Position numbers and translations under genes: made by a program. From Chlorobiota bacterium (lineage in GTDB: Bacteria; Bacteroidota; Ignavibacteria; Ignavibacteriales; Ignavibacteriaceae), in contig RHKR01000108.1 in NCBI GenBank assembly GCA_008363265.1, forward strand, positions 1 to 7,165: DNA of 7,165 bases, given 5' to 3'. The stretch's first letter is position 1. Each line of letters opens with the position of its first letter. The notes below the pieces were generated by a model. It was not told the DNA's origin. It ran no database searches and was given only the letters and a program-made list of their open reading frames with translations. Positions 1 to 6,865 of the stretch are shown here, piece by piece.

Positions 1-938
1 TTCAGGAAAGTAAGAAACTGTCCACATGGATCGAACTTTGGGAGACGCTTCAGAATGAGTCGGTCTCTGTAGGCGAACTGGTCGAGATGGCCGCTGAAGC
101 CGAAGACGAATCGCTTACAAATGATATTACGGCAGAGATCGACAAACTCGCCAGGAGCATAGAAGAACTTGAGTTCAAGAACATGCTCTCAGGTGAGGAG
201 GACGGTAACAACTGCATCGTTACGGTTCATTCCGGCGCCGGCGGTACAGAGGCACAGGACTGGGCGGACATGCTCCTGAGGATGTATCTCCGCTACTGTG
301 ATGAGAACGGTTTGAAAGCAACAATTGTTGACATACTTGACGGCGATGGTGCCGGAATTAAAAGCGCGGAAGTGGAAGTTGAGGGTGATTTCGCTTATGG
401 CTATCTTAAGGCCGAAGCGGGTGTGCACAGACTTGTAAGAATATCGCCATTCGATTCAAATCAGCGCAGGCACACATCTTTCGCCGCCATTTCAGTAATT
501 CCTGAAGTGGATGATAATATTCTGATCGACGTTAATCCCGCCGACCTCAGGATCGACACATACCGTTCAGGCGGAAAAGGGGGCCAGAACGTGAATAAAG
601 TTGAAACCGCTGTGAGGATAACTCACATGCCCACAGGAGTTGTGGCAGCCTGTCAGAGTGAAAGATCGCAGATACAGAATAAAACAAGGGCAATGAAGTT
701 GCTGAAGTCGAAACTGTATCAGATCGAAAAGGAAAAACAGAGCGCCGCCAAAAACGAGGTGGAGAAGAATAAAATGAAGATCGAGTGGGGAAGTCAGATC
801 AGAAGTTACGTTTTTCACCCTTATAACATGGTAAAAGACCATAGAACCGATGTAGAAACCTCTGACACGCAGGGTGTTATGAATGGTGACATTTATAAAT
901 TTATTAAAGCTTATCTGTTAAAATTCTCATCCAACTAA
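1..938 (+). CDS. prfB: Peptide chain release factor 2 (5' end outside window)
   Basis: Class I release factor that recognises UGA/UAA stop codons on the ribosome and triggers release of the finished protein. The frame is open from the left edge (first whole codon at 3) to TAA at 936-938, giving 311 visible residues; the family is about 365 aa, so roughly 50-60 N-terminal residues are missing. Visible in order: a helical N-terminal segment, the conserved block [20 protein letters not shown], the stop-codon-reading tripeptide Ser-Pro-Phe (444-452, within RISPFDSN) that marks RF2 rather than RF1, and the catalytic GGQ (579-587), whose glutamine enters the peptidyl transferase centre. The C-terminal [13 protein letters not shown] and [11 protein letters not shown] blocks are also family-typical. 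Many bacteria control prfB by a programmed +1 frameshift near codon 25; that region is not in the window. The ATG at 87 is internal, not the start. The stop codon overlaps the ribosome binding site of the next gene, so the two are probably co-transcribed. Confidence 0.97.
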   Translation, partial: QESKKLSTWIELWETLQNESVSVGELVEMAAEAEDESLTNDITAEIDKLARSIEELEFKNMLSGEEDGNNCIVTVHSGAGGTEAQDWADMLLRMYLRYCDENGLKATIVDILDGDGAGIKSAEVEVEGDFAYGYLKAEAGVHRLVRISPFDSNQRRHTSFAAISVIPEVDDNILIDVNPADLRIDTYRSGGKGGQNVNKVETAVRITHMPTGVVAACQSERSQIQNKTRAMKLLKSKLYQIEKEKQSAAKNEVEKNKMKIEWGSQIRSYVFHPYNMVKDHRTDVETSDTQGVMNGDIYKFIKAYLLKFSSN

Positions 939-948
939 AGGAAGTCCG

Positions 949-1323
949 ATGAAGATATTTAAAGCCGGAGATGTAATTACGCGTGAGCACGCTCAGGATA
1001 AAGAACTTTTTATCCTTGTTAGCGGAAAGATCGGTGTGTACAAGGAAGACGTGAAAGTGGCTGAGTTCGCCGAAAAGGGAATGGTTATCGGAGAAATGAG
1101 TATCATACTCGATCGCCCGAGGACTGCCACACTGATCGCTGATGAAGAGTCAGTTGTGCTGAATCTGAACCTGCCGATGGAAAAACTGATTGAAAAATAC
1201 CCCGATCTGGTGAAAAAAATGCTGGTAAACCTTGCCGAGAGGTTACAGGTTCTTACCAATGAATACTACTGTCTCGCAAAAGGTATTACCACCGATCAGA
1301 TAAAGAACGGCGACTCTGAATAA
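949..1323 (+). CDS. Small stand-alone cyclic-nucleotide-binding domain protein
   Basis: A 124-residue protein that is essentially one cNMP-binding beta-roll of the CRP/PKA regulatory type. Visible features: N-terminal FKAGDVITREHAQDKELFIL and VSGKIGVY strands, then the phosphate-binding cassette at about residues 48-61 (GEMSIILDRPRTAT). Its Glu49 and Arg58 match the residues that hold the ribose and cyclic phosphate in known binders, so ligand binding is plausible. Residues 76-105 form the closing helices. There is no helix-turn-helix, kinase, channel or other output domain, and no signal peptide, so it should be cytoplasmic and may act through a partner. The start at 949 is set by AAGGAAG at 938-944, overlapping the prfB stop; the gap to prfB is 10 bases, suggesting one transcript. 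The domain assignment is firm; ligand (cAMP, cGMP or none) and role are unknown. Confidence 0.88.
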   Translation: MKIFKAGDVITREHAQDKELFILVSGKIGVYKEDVKVAEFAEKGMVIGEMSIILDRPRTATLIADEESVVLNLNLPMEKLIEKYPDLVKKMLVNLAERLQVLTNEYYCLAKGITTDQIKNGDSE

Positions 1324-1329
1324 TTAAAA

Positions 1330-1363
1330 AAAAGAGGCTGACTCTTTCGGGTCAGCCTCTTTT
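1330..1363. terminator. Bidirectional rho-independent terminator
   Basis: A perfect 13-base inverted repeat (1330-1342 with 1351-1363, core AGAGGCTGAC / GTCAGCCTCT) around an 8-base loop that can pair further. On the + strand it ends in TTTT and follows the cyclic-nucleotide-binding gene by 6 bases. On the - strand the eight A residues at 1326-1333 become a T8 tract after the stem, and the transketolase stop lies about 20 bases before it. It therefore fits as a shared terminator for two convergent transcripts, stronger on the - strand. Confidence 0.88.
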
Positions 1364-1383
1364 GAATATCGGATCAGTCAGGT

Positions 1384-3363
1384 TTACTGAGGAGCATCTG
1401 CCGTGTATTTGGCCTGCATATCCTTTGTTGACTCGATCATGTCGTCGATGTTGCCAAGTCCCGCGATACGTTCGGCGAGCGATTTCCCGTCGAGTCTGTG
1501 AAATTCCAGAACCTCCAGAGGGGTGCCACACTCCGGATATTCATCCAGCCCAAGTTTTGTGAATGTTCTTGAACCGAGGTCCTGATTCTGTACAAGCGCG
1601 TTCAGAAGCCTGTCACCCAGACCGCCATAATTCGAATGATCCTCAAGCACGAATATCTTGTTATAGTCAATAACAAGTTCACCCAGCCATGCTGCGTCAA
1701 CGTGGTTCAACCAAGGCATGTTAACCACCTTTAATCCGAACTCTATCCTGTTCAGAAGATCGGTAGCCACAAGAGCTTCATGAAGCATCACGGGGCCGTA
1801 TGCAAAGAGTATCGCGTCGTTGCCTTTGGTCAGAACGGTGCCTCTCCCTTTTTCGAACCTGTAGTCAGCCGGGAGCACAATTGTCTCTGGTGAAGGTCCG
1901 ATATTCAACCTGATAACGCAAACCTCATCGGGAGAGTTGATCGCGTACTCGGTGACAAGTTTAGTTTCATGAGCGTTGCAGGGCTGCATGATAGTGGCGT
2001 TGGGGAGTGCTCCGAAAAGGGAAATGTCGCGGACGCTCTGGTGTGACTTGCCCGGTCCTGCCGGGATCATACCGGAGAAGTGGCAGGTGTAAACGATCTT
2101 TCTTTTCTCGGTGGAGTTGTTGTATATCTGCTCATTGGCTCTTGCGGCTAAAAAACTGCCGAACGTGTTAACCACCGGGATCAGACCCATTCTGGCCAAC
2201 CCACCCGCCATAGAAACCATATCCTGCTCCGCGATACCGTTCTCAATGAAACGGCCGGGATAGGTGTTCTCAAATTTCCTGAGTTTACAGTCGGCTGAAA
2301 GGTCACCGTCGAGCACAACGAATCTGTCATTGGTTTTCGCAAGTTCGACCAGGGTCTCACCATAAGCTCCGGTAACGAACTCCTTCGCGAGCTTTGAAGG
2401 TGGAGCGCTATCAACTTCGATAACAGGAAGTTCGACAGGGTCGATTCCGAGTGCCTCCGCTTGTTTCTCGATCCTTTCCATGAGCTCCTTGAGACCTGCC
2501 TTGAAAGTCACATCATCCGGGGCTCCTGAGTGCCACTTGTAGAAGGCTTTTCCTGTTTCCGAATCGGCCACAGGTGTCTCCATAAAAGAGATGCCTTTTC
2601 CTTTGATTGTATCGGCAATGATCAGCTTTGGCTTGTCAGCTACCGAATCGAGTTTAAGAAGTGTTTCGTGGAGAAGGTTGTAGTCATGTCCGTCTATCCG
2701 CTCAACATGCCAACCGAAGGCGGTTACTTTCTCTGTAAGGTCTTCGATGTTGTTCACATCCTTCACGAGCATGTCGGTCTGGTACTTGTTATGATCGATG
2801 ATCGCGGTAACATTGTTCACCTGCTGATGCGCGGTAGCCTGAAGTGATTCAAATATCTGTCCTTCCTGGAACTCACCGTCACCAGTGAGAACGAAAACCT
2901 TTCCTCCGGCGCCGAGGTATTTCTTGGCCCAGGCCATGCCTTTCGCCTTTGAAATTCCCATTCCGAGCGAACCGGTAGATGCCTCCACGCCGGGGATCCT
3001 GACCTCTGGATGGCCATCAAGGCCATTCAGCCTGCGAAGCATCAGAGCCTGCTCTTCACCGAGTACTCCGAGGGCGTATAGCAAGGAGTAGAATCCCGGC
3101 ACATCGTGCCCTTTCGATGAAAAGTAGATGTCGCGGTCGGGAGAGTCGAACCCGGTTTCGAGGGTGTTAAGTTTGCGCAGGTAGAGATAAGTTATGATAT
3201 CGGCTGCTGAAAAACTGCTTCCGAGATGACCTGAACCGGCCTTTTTAACCATAATAAAAGTGTTGTATCTGCACATGTCGGCAAATAGCTGCAAATCCTT
3301 AAAGTCATCCCTTCCGAGGGCTTTCACACGGTCAAATTCGGAACGGGGTATTAAACTGAACAT
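1384..3363 (-). CDS. tkt: Transketolase, single chain
   Basis: Thiamine-diphosphate enzyme moving two-carbon ketol units between sugar phosphates in the non-oxidative pentose phosphate pathway; cytoplasmic. The 659 residues match the usual full length (about 620-680). N-terminal half: SGHLGS (44-49, His46), KGH (84-86), GHPE (117-120, His118), SLGMGI (132-137), and the diphosphate/metal motif GDG (161-163) with its distant Asn near 192; WHSGAP (277-282) carries the conserved histidine before the interdomain linker (about 290-325). Pyrimidine-binding domain: NGIAEQ (375-380), with Glu379 as the cofactor-activating glutamate, and GPGKSHQS with His441, a substrate-contact position. The C-terminal domain runs from about 505 to 640. 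ATG at 3361-3363 is preceded by GGAGAA (3367-3372). Several motifs (SGHLGS, WHSGAP, GIAEQ) look like those of two-subunit transketolases, here in one chain. A specialised transketolase-like enzyme cannot be excluded, but the binding residues I recognise are all present. Transcribed toward the shared terminator at 1330-1363. Confidence 0.93.
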   Translation of the reverse strand: MFSLIPRSEFDRVKALGRDDFKDLQLFADMCRYNTFIMVKKAGSGHLGSSFSAADIITYLYLRKLNTLETGFDSPDRDIYFSSKGHDVPGFYSLLYALGVLGEEQALMLRRLNGLDGHPEVRIPGVEASTGSLGMGISKAKGMAWAKKYLGAGGKVFVLTGDGEFQEGQIFESLQATAHQQVNNVTAIIDHNKYQTDMLVKDVNNIEDLTEKVTAFGWHVERIDGHDYNLLHETLLKLDSVADKPKLIIADTIKGKGISFMETPVADSETGKAFYKWHSGAPDDVTFKAGLKELMERIEKQAEALGIDPVELPVIEVDSAPPSKLAKEFVTGAYGETLVELAKTNDRFVVLDGDLSADCKLRKFENTYPGRFIENGIAEQDMVSMAGGLARMGLIPVVNTFGSFLAARANEQIYNNSTEKRKIVYTCHFSGMIPAGPGKSHQSVRDISLFGALPNATIMQPCNAHETKLVTEYAINSPDEVCVIRLNIGPSPETIVLPADYRFEKGRGTVLTKGNDAILFAYGPVMLHEALVATDLLNRIEFGLKVVNMPWLNHVDAAWLGELVIDYNKIFVLEDHSNYGGLGDRLLNALVQNQDLGSRTFTKLGLDEYPECGTPLEVLEFHRLDGKSLAERIAGLGNIDDMIESTKDMQAKYTADAPQ

Positions 3364-3406
3364 TTATTCTCCATTGGAAAATTACGGTTGGTTGAAATCT
3401 GAAATT

Positions 3407-3436
3407 CAAAATTTTCAAGAAATAAAGTTAATCAAA
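3407..3436 (-). promoter_or_regulatory. Weak Bacteroidota-type promoter candidate for transketolase
   Basis: Read on the - strand, TTTG (3436-3433) is followed after 18 bases by AAATTTTG (3414-3407), which matches five of the six fixed positions of the TAnnTTTG element used by Bacteroidota primary sigma factors; the usual spacing is about 19-21. Transcription would start near 3400, leaving a leader of about 36 bases before the ATG. The region is AT-rich, so a chance match is quite possible. Confidence 0.22.
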
Positions 3437-3473
3437 AGAGGGTGAACGGGAGTCGTAATTCGGTGTAAACAGT

Positions 3474-3483
3474 TTGTTAACAA
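3474..3483. repeat. 10-base palindrome TTGTTAACAA
   Basis: A perfect palindrome about 64 bases upstream of the VWA gene start. It could be an operator for a dimeric regulator, but a single 10-base AT-rich palindrome also occurs by chance. Confidence 0.3.
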
Positions 3484-3535
3484 TTCCGGGGGAACAATAG
3501 CGGGCGCGTGAAGTATAAGCAGGTAGAATTAAACC

Positions 3536-3540
3536 GGAGA
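3536..3540 (+). promoter_or_regulatory. Ribosome binding site deciding the VWA gene start
   Basis: GGAGA lies 6 bases before ATG 3547. The frame could also begin at GTG 3508, but that would place 13 polar and charged residues ahead of a clean signal peptide and lacks a well-spaced purine-rich site. The ATG at 3547 is therefore preferred. Confidence 0.75.
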
Positions 3541-3546
3541 CTTAAA

Positions 3547-4656
3547 ATGAAAAAGTTGTTTACAAGCCTGTTGATCTTTCTTTTCCTGACCACCGCCATC
3601 CTTCCGAACGCGGTTGCCAAGAAAGGGAATGTCAAGAAAATCAATCTCGCCATCCTTCTCGATACCAGCAACAGCATGGACGGTCTGATCAATCAGGCAC
3701 GTCAGGAATTGTGGAGGATCGTTAACGAAATGGCCGCGATATCTGGTGACATGGCTGACACAAAACTGGAACTAAGCATCTCACTTTTTGAATACGGTAA
3801 CGATGGTCTCTCCAACACTTCACACTATATAAGAATGGTTGACTCACTCAGCCAGGACCTCGACCGTGTATCTGAGCACCTTTTCGGTCTTGTGACCAAT
3901 GGTGGTGCCGAATACTGCGGCGCGGTGATCGAGCAGGCACTTTTGAAGCTCGATTGGGAAAAGGGAAGTGACGCTGTAAACGTGATAATTATCGCCGGAA
4001 ATGAACCTTTCAATCAGGGAATCATAGATTACAGAAATGTCTGCAAAAAAGCGGCCGACATGGGGATAAAGATCAACACGATCTACTGCGGTAATCCCGA
4101 CAACGATGAGTCGAAAACGTGGCGGGATGGAGCAAAGATCGGTAGCGGTTCTTTCATGTTCATCGATCAGAACCTTGCGGCCGAGGAAAAACCGACACCC
4201 TATGACTCCGTGATGATCGAGCTTAACAAGGAACTGAACGGCACTTACCTCTACTTCTCGAAAGGCGGCAAGGAAGCCAAGGCGAGACAGGAGCAGGAAG
4301 ACAACAACGCGATGATGTCAGCTCCAAGTGCAGCGGTTCAGAGAGCCGGGGCTAAAGCCACAGAATTTTACAACAACTCTGCCTGGGATCTTATCGATGC
4401 TTCAAAAGAGGAAGGTTTCAGCCTCAAGGACATTAAAACCTCAGATCTGCCTGAAGAACTTCAGGGACTTGGCGAAGCAAAGATCAAGGAACTGATCGCG
4501 CAATATGACGCCAAGAGGGCCCAGATAAAGAACGAAATAAAGAAATACGAAAAATTGAGAAATGACTATCTGGCCAAGGTGGATACCACTCCGGGTCAGA
4601 ATACATTTGGCAGTGTAATGATCGAGTCGATCAGAACCGAACTGGGACTAAAATGA
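3547..4656 (+). CDS. Exported von Willebrand factor A domain protein with incomplete metal site
   Basis: A 369-residue protein of an uncharacterised VWA family. Residues 1-24 are a signal peptide (Lys-Lys, hydrophobic core, NAVA before a predicted cut at 24/25). The VWA domain spans about 32-212. It starts with an intact DxSxS metal-site motif (Asp39, Ser41, Ser43) and has a candidate threonine at 117 (VTNGGAEYCG), but the strand that normally ends in an Asp-Gly turn reads IIAGNEPFNQG (148-158), with Ala150 where the third metal-site aspartate would be expected. Further family-like stretches are INTIYCG (176-182) and FMFIDQN (203-209). Cysteines at 124, 166 and 181 could form a disulfide after export. 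The C-terminal part (about 265-345) is helical and charged, probably a coiled coil (AKIKELIAQY through EKLRNDYL), with no membrane anchor or sorting signal. Its stop overlaps the start of the VIT-VWA gene, implying coupled translation and a shared task. Function unknown; envelope binding or scaffolding is inference. Confidence 0.88.
   Translation: MKKLFTSLLIFLFLTTAILPNAVAKKGNVKKINLAILLDTSNSMDGLINQARQELWRIVNEMAAISGDMADTKLELSISLFEYGNDGLSNTSHYIRMVDSLSQDLDRVSEHLFGLVTNGGAEYCGAVIEQALLKLDWEKGSDAVNVIIIAGNEPFNQGIIDYRNVCKKAADMGIKINTIYCGNPDNDESKTWRDGAKIGSGSFMFIDQNLAAEEKPTPYDSVMIELNKELNGTYLYFSKGGKEAKARQEQEDNNAMMSAPSAAVQRAGAKATEFYNNSAWDLIDASKEEGFSLKDIKTSDLPEELQGLGEAKIKELIAQYDAKRAQIKNEIKKYEKLRNDYLAKVDTTPGQNTFGSVMIESIRTELGLK
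4644..4656 (+). promoter_or_regulatory. ATGA translational-coupling overlap
   Basis: The VWA stop TGA (4654-4656) and the VIT-VWA start ATG (4653-4655) share four bases. A weak GGGA (4644-4647) lies 5 bases before the ATG, inside the upstream gene. Ribosomes finishing the first frame can restart on the second, which would tie the amounts of the two proteins together. Confidence 0.75.
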
Positions 4657-6854
4657 AGACGATTTTCAAACTGATGCTCCTGATGATAGTGGCCGTACCC
4701 AACCTGTTTGGGGACGGCTTCATCATCATACCTGATCCGCCGAGGCCTCACCCGGGGCCGGGATGGCGCGACCCGTTTCCCCTTGAGGTGAAATACCATG
4801 ATGTGAAAGTGACCATTGACGGTTTGGTGGCGAAAACGAAGATCGATCAGATGTTCTACAATCCGCTTGATCACCGGCTTGAAGGTCAGTACATATTCCC
4901 GATCCCCGAGGGCGCGGTGATAACCGGATTTAAGATGTATGTAAGCGGCAAAGAGTACAAAGCCGAACTGCTTGACGCCGAACAGGCCAGGAAACTCTAT
5001 CAGGAGATCGTTGCCAAAAGCAAGGATCCCGCTCTGCTTGAGTACACCGGCAGAAATATATATACTCTGAAGATATTTCCGATCGAACCGAGGTCAGAAA
5101 GAAAAGTTGAGATCGAATACGTTCAGAATCTTGATTACGACAATGGAATTGTAAAGTACCTCTACCCCCTGAACACTGAAAAGTTCTCCTCGAAACCACT
5201 CGACAAGGTTTCAGTGAAAACAGAAATAAAGTCGAAGAACAGGATACTGAACATCTACTCTCCAACCCACGAAACGAGATCAGAACGGAAGGACGACCAC
5301 AACTTCACCGCATCGTATGAAGAAAAAGGTGTAAAACCTGACAAGGATTACCTTCTCTTCATAAACACCACTCAAAAGGGAAGTGTTGCCGATCTGATGG
5401 TCTGGAAAAGCGATGAAGATCAGGAGTTCTTCCTGCTAACATTTGCTCCCGATGACAAGGAATTCGTAACTGAATATGTTCCGAAGGATGTGGTCTTTGT
5501 GCTCGATGTATCCGGTAGTATGGCAGGTGAAAAGCTGCAGGCAGCCCAGGACGCGCTCGTTTACTGCATTAACAGACTGAAGGATCAGGATAATTTTCAG
5601 ATAATCAAGTTTGGAACCCAGGCCGAGAAGCTGTTCACTTCTTTCAGAAAAGCAGACGCGGAAACGAAGAAACTTGCTGAAACCAAAGTGCGCAAGTTTG
5701 AATCTGTCGGTGGAACGAATATCGAGGAAGCACTTAAACTTGCCTTGGGTGAGAAGCTCACGGATGGCAGACCCTATTATGTGGTCTTCATAACCGACGG
5801 GAAACCAACGATAGGGGAGAGGGATGAAGCGAAACTCGCCGAAAAACTCGACAAGGATCTGATCAAAGGGAAGAAGGTCTTCACCTTCGGTGTCGGGTAC
5901 GACATAAATATCCATCTGCTTGACAAGATCGCCATGAAGACAGGCGGCATCCGAAACTATTCACCTCCCAACAGTGAAGTGGAGGTCATTATAAGCAGTT
6001 TCTTCGGCAAGATCGAGTCACCGGTTCTAACGGATGTGGTAATAACGGCCTCTCTCGGGCTTACACTCAAAATGACCTATCCATCGGAAAAGGTGGATAT
6101 CTATAAAGGGAGTGTGGCCACATTCACCGGCCTTTTGGAGGGAAACGGTACCATAACACTATCGGGGATCAGAAACGGAAAGAAATTCACATTTGATGTC
6201 CCTGTAAGCTCGAAGGATGAGGGTGAGCACCAGTTCATACCTGTTATCTGGGCAATGAGACGTACCGGACATCTCCTGGATCTGCTCCGGCTCAACGGTG
6301 AAAGCAAAGAGCTTAAGGATGAGATCATAATGCTTTCCAAAAAGTATGGACTGATCACTCCTTACACAGCTTTCCTGATCCTTGAGGATGAGCAGATCAC
6401 CAATAATCAGAGGCCTCCTCTCTCACCCAATCTGAAAGACGCGGATGGTTTCCAGGATATCTCTCCGACGGTTTTCAAGGGTGACTTTGAGAATCTTCAA
6501 ACCAAGGAGGGGATGGGTGGCACAACGGCGAGCGAACAGGTAAGAGACTACGCCGGTGCCGACCAGCTCAATCACAGGGATGTTGAGAAGAAGAACACCG
6601 ACCCCGGTAAAAACAACAATGGAAGTCAGGTCAGCATTCAGGATGCGGGCGGAAGGGCTTTCTACAAGAATTCAGGATACTGGGTCGATTCTTACATAGA
6701 GTATCAGAAGAACAAGGGACTGCAGCAGATCAATTTCGGTTCCGATGAATACTTCAAACTTGCATTCAAGGATAAATCGATCGCGCAGATACTGGCGTTG
6801 GGAAGAAATGTAAGATTTATGTACGAAGGCGAGATAATTGAGATAATTAACTGA
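4653..6854 (+). CDS. Exported VIT-VWA protein (inter-alpha-trypsin inhibitor heavy-chain-like)
   Basis: 733 residues. Residues 1-20 look like a signal peptide (hydrophobic MLLMIVAVPNLFG), though the cut site is not a clean AxA and there is no lipobox cysteine. After a proline-rich stretch (27-43) comes a VIT domain (about 43-160): QMFYNP, EGQYIFPIPEGAVITGF, AEQARKLYQEI and SERKVEIEY are characteristic. A VWA domain (about 277-455) has a complete metal site: Asp285-Val-Ser287-Gly-Ser289, Thr355 in GGTN, Asp382 in ITDGKP. A beta-rich segment (455-530) leads to the helical segment common in this family (535-577: RRTGHLLDLLRLNG, SKKYGLITPYTAF). Then follow a polar, Asn/Asp/Gly-rich linker (about 580-662) and a conserved-looking C-terminal module (666-733: YWVDSYIEY, FGSDEYFKLAF, ILALGRNVRF). 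No transmembrane anchor is seen. Related bacterial proteins are poorly characterised; a metal-dependent, adhesion-like role at the cell surface or periplasm is inference. Starts in overlap with the VWA gene. Confidence 0.92.
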   Translation: MKTIFKLMLLMIVAVPNLFGDGFIIIPDPPRPHPGPGWRDPFPLEVKYHDVKVTIDGLVAKTKIDQMFYNPLDHRLEGQYIFPIPEGAVITGFKMYVSGKEYKAELLDAEQARKLYQEIVAKSKDPALLEYTGRNIYTLKIFPIEPRSERKVEIEYVQNLDYDNGIVKYLYPLNTEKFSSKPLDKVSVKTEIKSKNRILNIYSPTHETRSERKDDHNFTASYEEKGVKPDKDYLLFINTTQKGSVADLMVWKSDEDQEFFLLTFAPDDKEFVTEYVPKDVVFVLDVSGSMAGEKLQAAQDALVYCINRLKDQDNFQIIKFGTQAEKLFTSFRKADAETKKLAETKVRKFESVGGTNIEEALKLALGEKLTDGRPYYVVFITDGKPTIGERDEAKLAEKLDKDLIKGKKVFTFGVGYDINIHLLDKIAMKTGGIRNYSPPNSEVEVIISSFFGKIESPVLTDVVITASLGLTLKMTYPSEKVDIYKGSVATFTGLLEGNGTITLSGIRNGKKFTFDVPVSSKDEGEHQFIPVIWAMRRTGHLLDLLRLNGESKELKDEIIMLSKKYGLITPYTAFLILEDEQITNNQRPPLSPNLKDADGFQDISPTVFKGDFENLQTKEGMGGTTASEQVRDYAGADQLNHRDVEKKNTDPGKNNNGSQVSIQDAGGRAFYKNSGYWVDSYIEYQKNKGLQQINFGSDEYFKLAFKDKSIAQILALGRNVRFMYEGEIIEIIN

Positions 6855-6865
6855 CTTAAATCAGA

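Larger units (their letters stand above)
3364..3546. other. Divergent intergenic region
   Basis: A 183-base, largely AT-rich spacer between transketolase (-) and the VWA gene (+). It must hold promoters for both directions unless transcription enters from elsewhere. It contains the ribosome binding sites of both genes, a 10-base palindrome (3474-3483), a loose inverted repeat TTGAAA/TTTCAA (3392-3397 with 3413-3418), and a weak promoter candidate for the - strand. I found no convincing -35/-10 pair for the + strand, and no small gene or structured RNA. Confidence 0.7.

Noticed and set aside
87..89. ATG as the start of prfB
   Set aside because: The frame is open upstream to the window edge with release-factor-like sequence, so this ATG is internal and the gene is cut by the window.
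2530..2847. 105-codon open frame opposite transketolase
   Set aside because: It lies wholly antisense to a strongly conserved enzyme, has no recognisable protein features, and is explained as a shadow of that gene.
3392..3418. TTGAAA/TTTCAA inverted repeat as an operator or hairpin
   Set aside because: Only six pairs with a 15-base AT-rich spacer; expected by chance in such sequence.
3514..3519. TATAAG as a -10 element for the VWA gene
   Set aside because: No reasonable -35 sequence lies about 17 bases upstream, and transcription from it would start very close to the ribosome binding site.
3508..3546. Upstream GTG start for the VWA gene, adding 13 residues
   Set aside because: The extension is polar and charged, sits before a complete signal peptide, and lacks a well-spaced ribosome binding site; ATG 3547 has GGAGA 6 bases before it.
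5436..5915. 159-codon open frame antisense to the VIT-VWA gene
   Set aside because: It overlaps the VWA metal-site coding region on the other strand, shows no family features, and is best explained as a shadow frame.
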